Below are positions 1 to 8,566 of a DNA stretch of 64,000 bases, piece by piece; within the stretch, counting starts at the first letter, position 1, and each line of letters starts with the position of its first letter. The notes below the pieces were generated by a model, which was given only the letters and a program-made list of their open reading frames with translations, had not been told where the DNA came from and made no database searches. Both the position numbers and the translations under genes were made by a program. This DNA comes from Bradyrhizobium algeriense (GTDB lineage: Bacteria; Pseudomonadota; Alphaproteobacteria; Rhizobiales; Xanthobacteraceae). Location: contig NZ_PYCN01000013.1 in assembly GCF_003062295.1 (NCBI RefSeq), positions 120,096-184,095 on the forward strand, read 5' to 3'.

Positions 1-1415
<1,415 letters not shown>

Positions 1416-1439
1416 AGCCGTAGACTCCAAAGGCGCCGC

Positions 1440-3143
1440 TCAGAACAGGGTGTTGGCATTCATTGCGAGGTGCTCGACGATCGGCCCGAGCGCCAGCGCC
1501 GGGAAGAAGGTGAGACCGCCGATGATCAGGATCACGCCGACGACAAGCCCGACGAACAGGCCGCCGGTGGTCGGCAGCGTACCGGCCGACGGCGGGATCG
1601 ACTTCTTGGCGGCAAGCGAGCCTGCCAGCGCCATCGCCGGCACGATCATGAAAAAGCGGCCGACGAACATCGAACTGGCGAGCGTCAGGTTGTAGAAGAA
1701 GGTGTTGCCTGTCAGGCCGCCGAAGGCCGAGCCGTTATTGCCGGTCGCGGACGTGAAGGCATACAGCACCTCGGTGAACCCATGCGGCCCGGCATTGGCC
1801 ATCGACGCCACCGCCGACGGCAGCACCACGGCGACTGCGGTCCAGCCGAGATACATCAGCGGCAGGACCAGAATGGCAAGCATCGCCATCTTGACTTCGC
1901 GCGCTTCGATCTTCTTGCCGACATATTCGGGCGTGCGGCCGACCATCAGGCCGGCGACGAAGATCGCCAGCACGACGAACAGCAGCATGCCGTAAAGCCC
2001 GGCACCGACGCCGCCGACGATGATCTCGCCGAGCTGCATGTTGATCAGCGGGATCATCCCGCCGAGCGCGGTGAAGCTGTCATGCATGGCGTTGACTGCG
2101 CCGCACGAGGCCGCCGTGGTGATGACCGCAAAGAGCGAGGAGGCAACGATGCCGAAGCGGACTTCCTTGCCCTCCATGTTGCCGCCGGAGAGGCCAAGCG
2201 CGGTGAGCGTCGAGGTGCCGTTGGCTTCGGCCCAATAGGTGACGGCAACGCCCGCAAGAAACAGCACGCCCATCACGGCGAGGATCGCCCAGCCCTGGCG
2301 CTGGTTGCCGACCATGCGGCCGAACACGTTGGTCAGCGCCGCGCCGAGCGAGAAGATCGAGATCATCTGCACGAAGTTCGACAGCGCGGTAGGGTTTTCG
2401 AAGGGGTGCGCGGCGTTGGCGTTGAAGAAGCCGCCGCCATTGGTGCCGAGCATCTTGATCGCGACCTGCGAGGCGACGGGCCCGACCGCGATAGTCTGCT
2501 TGGCGCCCTCCAGCGTCGTGGCTTGGACATAAGCGCCGAGCGTCTGCGGCATGCCCTGCCAGACCAGGAACAGCGCGTAGACGATGCAGATCGGCAGCAG
2601 GACATAGAGGGTGCAGCGCGTCACATCGACCCAGAAATTGCCGATGGTGCGCATCGAGGAGCGGGAGAAGCCGCGGATCAGCGCCACTGCCAGCGCAATG
2701 CCGGTCGCCGCCGACAGGAAATTCTGGTGCGTCAGGCCGAGCATCTGCACCAGATACGACAGCGTGCTCTCGCCCCCGTAGTTCTGCCAGTTGGTGTTGG
2801 TGATGAAGGAGATCGCCGTGTTGAAGGACAGGTCCGGGGCGACGGCAGATTGATCCGCCGGATTGAACGGCAACAGCGGCTGCAGCCGCATCAGCCCATA
2901 AATGATGACGAAGCCGCCGACATGAAACAGCAGCATGGCGACCGTATAAGTCAGCCAATGCTGTTCGCGATTTTCGTCGACGCCGCCGATCCAGTACAGC
3001 CCGCGCTCGACCGGGCGCAGCGCCGGGGACAGAAAGGTGGACTCGCCGTTGAAGACGCGGGTCATGTACCAGCCGAGCGGCTTGACCAGCGCGACGACAA
3101 TTGCGCAGTACAAAAGAATTTGAATCCAGCCGATGACGGTCAT
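1440..3143 (-). CDS. kdpA: Potassium-transporting ATPase subunit A
   Basis: KdpA is the K+-selective channel-like subunit of the KdpFABC complex, related to the SKT/Trk superfamily. The 567-residue length is normal for the family. It starts MTVIGWIQILLY and carries repeated selectivity-filter-like segments, including TNTNWQNYGGES near residue 115 and the NGGGFFNANAAHPFENPT stretch near residue 235, both hallmarks of KdpA. About ten hydrophobic helices are spread over the chain. It sits between the kdpF-type micro-genes and kdpB in the canonical F-A-B order. Expression is usually controlled by KdpDE under K+ limitation; no operator was identified here. Confidence 0.97.
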   Translation of the reverse strand: MTVIGWIQILLYCAIVVALVKPLGWYMTRVFNGESTFLSPALRPVERGLYWIGGVDENREQHWLTYTVAMLLFHVGGFVIIYGLMRLQPLLPFNPADQSAVAPDLSFNTAISFITNTNWQNYGGESTLSYLVQMLGLTHQNFLSAATGIALAVALIRGFSRSSMRTIGNFWVDVTRCTLYVLLPICIVYALFLVWQGMPQTLGAYVQATTLEGAKQTIAVGPVASQVAIKMLGTNGGGFFNANAAHPFENPTALSNFVQMISIFSLGAALTNVFGRMVGNQRQGWAILAVMGVLFLAGVAVTYWAEANGTSTLTALGLSGGNMEGKEVRFGIVASSLFAVITTAASCGAVNAMHDSFTALGGMIPLINMQLGEIIVGGVGAGLYGMLLFVVLAIFVAGLMVGRTPEYVGKKIEAREVKMAMLAILVLPLMYLGWTAVAVVLPSAVASMANAGPHGFTEVLYAFTSATGNNGSAFGGLTGNTFFYNLTLASSMFVGRFFMIVPAMALAGSLAAKKSIPPSAGTLPTTGGLFVGLVVGVILIIGGLTFFPALALGPIVEHLAMNANTLF

Positions 3144-3156
3144 TGTCGGGAATCCT

Positions 3157-3252
3157 TCAGAATTTTCTTGTAGGCAGCGGCAGGTGAATGAGCGCGATCA
3201 GCAGCGCCGAGGTGATGACAAACGCCAGCACGACTTCGACCAGCGTAATCAT
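3157..3252 (-). CDS. 31-residue membrane micro-protein in the kdp operon
   Basis: A 31-residue reading frame lies directly upstream of kdpA. It has one hydrophobic helix (VVLAFVITSALLIALIHL) and a short basic tail, PTRKF. It begins with an ATG 7 bases after the stop of the KdpF-like gene and ends 13 bases before kdpA. Its place in a compact operon and its single-helix build suggest a small subunit or regulator of the Kdp pump. I do not recognise it as a named family, and it is not the KdpF consensus, which is the neighbouring gene. Confidence 0.55.
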   Translation of the reverse strand: MITLVEVVLAFVITSALLIALIHLPLPTRKF

Positions 3253-3259
3253 GGCGCAC

Positions 3260-3349
3260 TCAGAAACGCTCGGGCCGCAGCAGCGCGTAAGTCAGATAAA
3301 ACAGCAGGCCGAGCGAGACGAGTCCGGCGAGTGAATAATCGAAGATCAT
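3260..3349 (-). CDS. kdpF: KdpF small subunit of the K+ ATPase
   Basis: This 29-residue protein starts MIFDYSLAGLVSLGLLFYL and ends in LRPERF. That matches the single-helix KdpF peptide, which binds KdpA and stabilises the Kdp complex in the membrane. The length (29 residues) equals that of typical KdpF, and the C-terminal RPE(R/K)F signature is visible. It is the middle of three micro-genes ahead of kdpA. The gene is short enough to be missed by automated annotation. Confidence 0.88.
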   Translation of the reverse strand: MIFDYSLAGLVSLGLLFYLTYALLRPERF

Positions 3350-3361
3350 GGCTCTGCTCCG

Positions 3362-3445
3362 TTACAGCCGTTCGCAGGCATAGGCGTAGCCAATGCCGGC
3401 CACGAAGAAGCCGAAAGCGAGCGCCAGCATGACAATGTCCAGCAT
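3362..3445 (-). CDS. 27-residue membrane micro-protein, first gene of the kdp operon
   Basis: This is a 27-residue single-helix peptide (MLDIVMLALAFGFFVAGIGY, then AYACERL). It is the most upstream recognisable frame of the kdp operon and ends 12 bases before kdpF. It has a hydrophobic core of about 19 residues and a short polar tail. No function is known to me. Its compact spacing with kdpF argues that it is translated, possibly as an extra small Kdp subunit. Confidence 0.5.
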   Translation of the reverse strand: MLDIVMLALAFGFFVAGIGYAYACERL

Positions 3446-3787
3446 GGGATGTTCCTGTGCGTCGTGAACCGCGGGCCGAAGGTGCGGCTATCCGCGTTTA
3501 CCGGACTGAGGTGCCACCAAGCGCATAGGTTTTCGAGACGGGGCAGACAGGAACGTTATAGGAATCTCATAAAGAGCCGATTTTGCGCCGCCTCGAAGTT
3601 TATCCGCACTTCCAGCTTGGCCCGAGATCGAATCGCGGTCTTCCGCGCATCGGCATCGCTTCCAGAAACGCACGCTTATGAAATCTCTATTTTTCTACCC
3701 CTTGCCTCACCTCGCTTTCGAATGGCGATCTGGCCATCTTGGCCGTGCGGCCAATGTTCCCAGCCGCGATCGATACGAGGTGACGCC
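3446..3787. other. Intergenic region upstream of the kdp operon and of a divergent gene
   Basis: About 340 bases separate the divergent kdp operon and the gene starting at 3788. Promoters for both directions should lie here. I see no convincing palindrome or recognisable regulator site and no coding frame that I believe. Confidence 0.4.
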
Positions 3788-4252
3788 ATGTCACTGCTTT
3801 TAGAAAACCCCTCCGCCGACCTGGGCGACAGGCTCCGGGAAGCCTGTGCGGTCACGGCCGAGTTCATGTCCGATATCGTTCGTCAGACCTGCCGGCGCTT
3901 CCCCTCACTCGGGCAGAGCGCCAAAGCCGACCGCATCGAGCGGTTGATCCAGTCGGGCGCCTGGACCGACGCGGCGCTGGCGCTGATCGAATTGGAACTA
4001 CCGCAATGGCAGGTCCGCCGCCTCGCCTATGACGACGGCGAATGGTACTGCGCGCTGTCGCGGCAGCGCGAACTGCCGGACTGGCTGGATCAATCGATCG
4101 AGGCTCGCCACGCCGATCTGGCGCTGGCGATCCTGAGCGCGTTCGTCGAAGCTCGGCGCATCGGTGCGCCTGCGGCCCGGCCCAGCGTGCCGAGCGCGCC
4201 GCGGCGCGCCGACACCTTCTATGAGCCGGTATACAGCGACAATTTCGCCTGA
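3788..4252 (+). CDS. Conserved hypothetical protein, 154 residues
   Basis: This is a soluble, leucine- and arginine-rich, probably helical protein starting MSLLLENPSADLGDRLREAC. The frame is open further upstream, to 3449, but that extension is arginine/serine-rich and unlike a protein, so the ATG at 3788 was chosen. The central part (SGAWTDAALALIELELPQWQ, then YCALSRQRELPDWLDQ) reads like rhizobial conserved proteins of unknown function. It is followed 95 bases later by another small hypothetical gene on the same strand. I do not assign a role. Confidence 0.7.
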   Translation: MSLLLENPSADLGDRLREACAVTAEFMSDIVRQTCRRFPSLGQSAKADRIERLIQSGAWTDAALALIELELPQWQVRRLAYDDGEWYCALSRQRELPDWLDQSIEARHADLALAILSAFVEARRIGAPAARPSVPSAPRRADTFYEPVYSDNFA

Positions 4253-4347
4253 CACAGAGCTACCGATCGCTGGCGCAACTCGCTCGAATTCATATCCATC
4301 CGCAGGAATATTGCGGGCACCAACCCGCCTTGTGAGGGAATACCAAC

Positions 4348-4629
4348 GTGAAACTTCTCGAACCTCCATCGTACAGCGCTGCGTCAACCATCGTGTTCAT
4401 TGGCAGAAACCGGCGCGGCCAGTGGGTCGCCCAGGAGCAGAATGGGCTTTACGGCGGCCTGTTCGTCAATCGCGCCCAGGCGCTGAAATACGCGCTGTTC
4501 GAGAACGGGCATCACCCGGAGACCGTCATCGAATTGTCGCGCGAGATCGAACTCAATATGCATGACGGCCGCAGCCCCGCCGATCGATCCGCCGCCGGCG
4601 GCCGCACCGCGTTCGGCCGCACTTCCTGA
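4348..4629 (+). CDS. Small hypothetical protein, 93 residues
   Basis: The protein has a conserved-looking core, IVFIGRNRRGQWVAQEQNG, followed by a segment containing GGLFVNRAQALKYALFENG. I recall similar small proteins in Bradyrhizobium with no known function. The C-terminal 25 residues are low complexity (DGRSPADRSAAGGRTAFGRT) and may be disordered. It lies 6 bases upstream of the DapA-like gene, so co-transcription is likely. The start ATG at 4348 has no strong ribosome-binding site. Confidence 0.6.
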   Translation: MKLLEPPSYSAASTIVFIGRNRRGQWVAQEQNGLYGGLFVNRAQALKYALFENGHHPETVIELSREIELNMHDGRSPADRSAAGGRTAFGRTS

Positions 4630-4635
4630 ACCGCG

Positions 4636-5616
4636 ATGCCCGCCTTGGCAACCCCGGCAAGCTGGCTTACCGGCTATATAGCCGACCTTCCGACCCCGTT
4701 CGACGGAGATGGCGAACTCGATCTCGACGCTTTCGCTGCGCTGTGCGCACGCCCGATCGATGCCGGTGCCGCCGCCATCATTGTCGGCGAGACCGCCGGT
4801 GAGGCATCGACGCTGAGTGCGGCGGAAAAGTTTCGGCTCGTTCGCTGCGCCGTCGAGACCGTGCAAGGCCGTGCCCGCATCATTGCGGGCGCCGGATCCA
4901 ATTCGACCGACCGCGCGACCGAGTTGACGCGGCAGGCCGAACGCGCCGGCGCCGACGCAGTACTGTCGGTCGTGCCCTATTACAACAAGCCGACGCAGGA
5001 AGGGATGATCGCGCACTTCCGCGCAATCGCCGCCTCGACCACTCTCCCGGTGATCCTTCACGACATTCCTGCACGGACTGTCCGCGGGTTGTCCGACACG
5101 ACGCTGGAGCGGTTGGCCGGGTCCGCGCAATTCGTCGGGTTACTGGATGGCGCCGGCAATGTCGCACGCCCGTTGCGCCTGCAGCAGCGGTTACCGCCGC
5201 ACTTCCGCCTGCTAACCGGCGATGACGCCACGGCGCCGGCCTATTTGATGGCTGGCGGCCATGGCTGCATGTCCGCCGTAGCAAATGTAATTCCAGGGCT
5301 GTGCCGGGCGATCCATGCGAGCCTCAGTGAGGGACGGCTGCAGTCGGCACGACTATTGTCCAGCCGGCTGTCGCCGATCGCTGAACTACTGGCTGCCGAT
5401 CATCCGGCCGCGCTGAAATATGCGCTCGCGCGGCTTGGCCTGATGACGCCCGATACGCGTCTGCCGCTTGTGCCATTGAGCGAAGCGGCCAAGCCCTTGG
5501 TCGAGGCCGCCATTGCCCGCCTTTGCGACGAAAACCTGGTCAACCCTCGCCATGCTTGGCCCGCCACGCCGGTCCCGGACCGCGCATGTAGTGGGCTTCC
5601 GGACGATAGGCCCTGA
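4636..5616 (+). CDS. DapA-like (dihydrodipicolinate synthase superfamily) protein lacking the Schiff-base lysine
   Basis: The 326-residue protein belongs to the DHDPS/NAL TIM-barrel superfamily. It has PTPFDGDGELD near residue 20, GAGSNST at 85-91 and the PYYNKPTQEG motif at 114-123. Two catalytic positions differ from true DapA. The lysine that forms the Schiff base with pyruvate (G-I-K-E/D in the family) is leucine 170 in VGLLDGAG, and the catalytic tyrosine (ILY-N-VP) is histidine 142 in ILHDIP. The fold is therefore present but aldolase chemistry seems impossible. It could be a regulatory or repurposed paralogue. It probably shares a transcript with the small gene upstream. The start ATG is at 4636. 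Confidence 0.85.
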   Translation: MPALATPASWLTGYIADLPTPFDGDGELDLDAFAALCARPIDAGAAAIIVGETAGEASTLSAAEKFRLVRCAVETVQGRARIIAGAGSNSTDRATELTRQAERAGADAVLSVVPYYNKPTQEGMIAHFRAIAASTTLPVILHDIPARTVRGLSDTTLERLAGSAQFVGLLDGAGNVARPLRLQQRLPPHFRLLTGDDATAPAYLMAGGHGCMSAVANVIPGLCRAIHASLSEGRLQSARLLSSRLSPIAELLAADHPAALKYALARLGLMTPDTRLPLVPLSEAAKPLVEAAIARLCDENLVNPRHAWPATPVPDRACSGLPDDRP

Positions 5617-5702
5617 CCGGCTCGTTGCCGAGCAAAGTCAGCAGACGTGTTAGCGCGCGCAACAGCAACACCATGAACGGCATTGACGAAGGTTGTCGCA
5701 TG

Positions 5703-5969
5703 TCAGAAATCCCATTTCTCGCCGAGATGCAGCGGCGGCTGCGGAAACCGGTCGCCATGCGCTTCCGGGTCGGGCTGGCGCGGGCGCGCCCACTTCGCAC
5801 GCGTTGCGGCGTGCAGCCGCAGTTCGTTGCGCAGCCGCCGGATCTTTGCGGCGGCGATCGCGCGATGGATTGTCTTCAGTGCGGTCCGCAGGCGGCGTAC
5901 CGCGCGGCGGATGGAAAAGCCGCCGGCCGAACCGTACCGCCGGTCATGGTGCGTGTAGAAATGCGTCAT
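5703..5969 (-). CDS. Small basic conserved protein, 88 residues
   Basis: The protein begins MTHFYTHHDRRYGSAGGFSI and is rich in arginine and histidine, ending PPLHLGEKWDF. Its middle, RRLRTALKTIHRAIAAAKI, is an amphipathic helix. It resembles small rhizobial proteins of unknown function that share the IRRAVRRLR and KWDF ends. An upstream extension to 6239 is open but is not protein-like, so the ATG at 5969 is preferred. No neighbouring gene suggests a role. Confidence 0.6.
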   Translation of the reverse strand: MTHFYTHHDRRYGSAGGFSIRRAVRRLRTALKTIHRAIAAAKIRRLRNELRLHAATRAKWARPRQPDPEAHGDRFPQPPLHLGEKWDF

Positions 5970-6226
5970 GTTCGTCTTCCCAATGTCGGCGCGAAGCGCG
6001 CACCGGACAAGCGAACATGCAAAGGCAGACGTAGGATTTCGAGAGGTCCGGGGAGCCTTTCGCATAGGCACGGCATATAGATCGGCAGGTCGCACCGGCA
6101 TGGTCGAAGCAGCTTGCGGGAACATCGTCGCCCCGTTCGCGTTGACGGCGGATTCCATGGTGCTAGCCTCATTCGAAAACGTCGCCGCGAAGCAAGGTTC
6201 GGCAACAATCATCGAGGGTGGAAGCC

Positions 6227-7243
6227 ATGAACGTCGCATCGTCAGGCATTGTGAAAACCGATCCCGCCAGTTCCGGCGGCGTGGTCGCGGCCGGCGTCTA
6301 CGTCGAAGGCCGGCGCATCGCCAACATCGCCATCGATGACGCCTCGAGCTGGCGCAGCAAGCCCGACCACGTGGTCTGGATCGGCCTGCACGAGCCGGAT
6401 ATGTCGGTGCTGCGCCGCGTACAGCGGCAGTTCGAGTTGCATGACCTTGCGATCGAGGATGCCGACCACGCGCATCAGCGGCCGAAGATCGAGCAATATG
6501 GCGACGCGCTGTTCATCGTGGCGCGCACCGCGCAGCTCGACGGCGCCAGCATCGCATTCGGCGAGACGCATCTGTTCGTCGGCGAAGGATATATCGTGTC
6601 GGTCCGGCACGGCGCCTCGACGTCCTACAAGCCGGTGCGCGAACGATGCGAAAGCTGCCCTCGGGCGCTGGCCCGGGGTGAGGACTACATTCTCTACGCC
6701 ATTCTCGACTTCATCGTCGACAACTACTCCCCCGTGCTCGAAACCATTCAGGAGGAAGTCGAGGCGATGGAGGCGCAAGTGCTCGCCAGCGCCATGACGC
6801 AGGCGCAGATCGAGCGCCTCTATTTGCTCCGGCGCGACCTGCTGCGGTTGCGCAATGCGGTTGGGCCCCTGGTGGAAGTCTGCCGCCGGCTCGAGCACGA
6901 CAATCTGCCGATGGTGCGATCCACGATGCAGCCGTTGTTTCGCGACGTCACGGACCACGTCCGGACGGTGCAGGAGCAGATCGATTCGCTTCGCGAGGTG
7001 CTGGCGTTTGCCTTCGAGGCAAGCCTTCTGGTCGGCCAGGCACAGGAGACCGCGGTGTCCAAGAAACTGGCGTCATGGCTCGCCATCATCGCGGTCCCGA
7101 CGGCGATCGCCGGCATCTACGGCATGAACTTCAAGCATATGCCGGAGCTGGAGTGGCAGTATGGCTATTTTGGCGTAATCAGCACGATCCTGCTCGTATG
7201 CACAGGCTTGTTCTGGCGGTTCCGGCGCGTCGGCTGGCTGTAA
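6227..7243 (+). CDS. corA: CorA-family magnesium/cobalt transporter
   Basis: This is a homopentameric inner-membrane Mg2+/Co2+ channel. The long cytoplasmic funnel domain is followed by two C-terminal helices (WLAIIAVPTAIAGIYG and GVISTILLVCTGLFW). The diagnostic selectivity motif YGMNF is directly after the first helix and is followed by HMPEL, as in typical CorA. The length of about 338 residues is normal. I chose the ATG at 6227; a GTG nine bases upstream is also in frame, but its spacing to the GAGG ribosome-binding site is too short. It is a single gene. Confidence 0.95.
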   Translation: MNVASSGIVKTDPASSGGVVAAGVYVEGRRIANIAIDDASSWRSKPDHVVWIGLHEPDMSVLRRVQRQFELHDLAIEDADHAHQRPKIEQYGDALFIVARTAQLDGASIAFGETHLFVGEGYIVSVRHGASTSYKPVRERCESCPRALARGEDYILYAILDFIVDNYSPVLETIQEEVEAMEAQVLASAMTQAQIERLYLLRRDLLRLRNAVGPLVEVCRRLEHDNLPMVRSTMQPLFRDVTDHVRTVQEQIDSLREVLAFAFEASLLVGQAQETAVSKKLASWLAIIAVPTAIAGIYGMNFKHMPELEWQYGYFGVISTILLVCTGLFWRFRRVGWL

Positions 7244-7357
7244 GCCTGCGAGCTGACCAACCAAAGGCCGCATTTTCTTGTTGCAAACCGGTACCCACCC
7301 TGCTCGAGACGATATAGACTATCGGCGAGCCAACGATCCGGCAGACGGGTGAATATC

Positions 7358-8509
7358 ATGACTGCCATATCGGCGAGCCGAACGATCGTCCCAATCCTGG
7401 CGTTTGTCGCCTGTGGCGTGGCGCTCGCCTTCGCCATTCAGCACGTTCGCGTACCCCCGGCTGACAGCCTGGCGGCAACGACAGCGCCGATGATCTCAAA
7501 GCCTGCATCGGATGCGCGAGAGCAAAGTCCCGCCCCGCTCGCAACGGCGAAAGCGGAAGCCAACGCCATCGTGGACGCGCTGGCCGGATCACCCCCACCG
7601 CCAGAGAACAGCGACGGCGTGCCGACGTTTGACATTGCCCGGATCGAGCCGACAGGCGAGGCCGTGGTCGCGGGTCGCGCAACGCCCGGCGCAACGGTGG
7701 AGCTGCTGCGTAACGGCGAGGTGCACGATCGCGCGGTCGCGGATCAATCCGGACAATTCGTCATCGTCCCGCCCCGGCTTCCGTCAGGCACCTATGACCT
7801 GACGCTGCGCTCCAGGCAGCCGGACGGCAAGCAGACCACGTCCAAACAGAATGTGACGGTGGCGCTTGAGCCCAAAGCGACCGACCGGCCGGTCGTGGCG
7901 CTGATCACGCCGAACAAACCCACGATCATGTTGTCGCAACCAGCGGCGCCAAAACCGGCGGCCGGCGCAGTGGTCGTGGAAACGGTCGAGATGGAGCCGG
8001 GCGGCAAGTTCCATGTCAGCGGCCAGGCGCGTCCCGGCGCAGCGCTGAGGCTTTACCTCAACGATAGTTTTATTACGTCGGTAACGGCCGGCACGGATGG
8101 ACGTTTTGCAGTCACCATCAATGAGGGGGTCGCCGCGGGCAGCTACCGCGTCAGGGTGGACGAGGCGTCGAGCTCCGGCACGGTGCGTGCACGCGCCGAG
8201 GTGCCGTTCAGCGTTCCCGACACAACCGCGTCCGTGACGGCGCAGGCCAAGCGCGCGGACACCGCCGCTCCGCGGCTGGCCGCCGCAGGGTCCACCGTTT
8301 TGCCTGATAGCGGCTCGCCGCCCTCCACCGTGGTGGTGCCGAAGATTGCAACCACCACTGTCTCACGCGGAGATAGCCTCTGGCGTCTCAGCCAGGTCTC
8401 GTACGGCGCGGGCACGCGCTATGCCGTCATTTACAAGGCGAACCGGGAACAGATCCGCAATCCCAACCTGATTTATCCCGGGCAGGTGTTTGTCGTTCCG
8501 GCGAAGTGA
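7358..8509 (+). CDS. Envelope protein with Ig-like repeats and a C-terminal LysM domain
   Basis: This 383-residue protein has an N-terminal membrane anchor or signal segment (TIVPILAFVACGVALAFAI). Two bacterial Ig-like modules follow at about residues 85-165 and 205-285, each containing the pattern (V/S)GxAxPGAxxxLxxN. The C-terminal LysM domain (SRGDSLWRLSQVSYGAG to LIYPGQVFVVPAK) would bind peptidoglycan. The family is common in Rhizobiales as LysM peptidoglycan-binding proteins with a proline/alanine-rich linker. A GTG three codons upstream is an alternative start. It is a single gene with no operon partner visible. Confidence 0.9.
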   Translation: MTAISASRTIVPILAFVACGVALAFAIQHVRVPPADSLAATTAPMISKPASDAREQSPAPLATAKAEANAIVDALAGSPPPPENSDGVPTFDIARIEPTGEAVVAGRATPGATVELLRNGEVHDRAVADQSGQFVIVPPRLPSGTYDLTLRSRQPDGKQTTSKQNVTVALEPKATDRPVVALITPNKPTIMLSQPAAPKPAAGAVVVETVEMEPGGKFHVSGQARPGAALRLYLNDSFITSVTAGTDGRFAVTINEGVAAGSYRVRVDEASSSGTVRARAEVPFSVPDTTASVTAQAKRADTAAPRLAAAGSTVLPDSGSPPSTVVVPKIATTTVSRGDSLWRLSQVSYGAGTRYAVIYKANREQIRNPNLIYPGQVFVVPAK

Positions 8510-8566
8510 AGCGACGCCATCTTCACGATGACGCGGTCTTAATCGCTGTTGTCGATTGCCTCTCGC

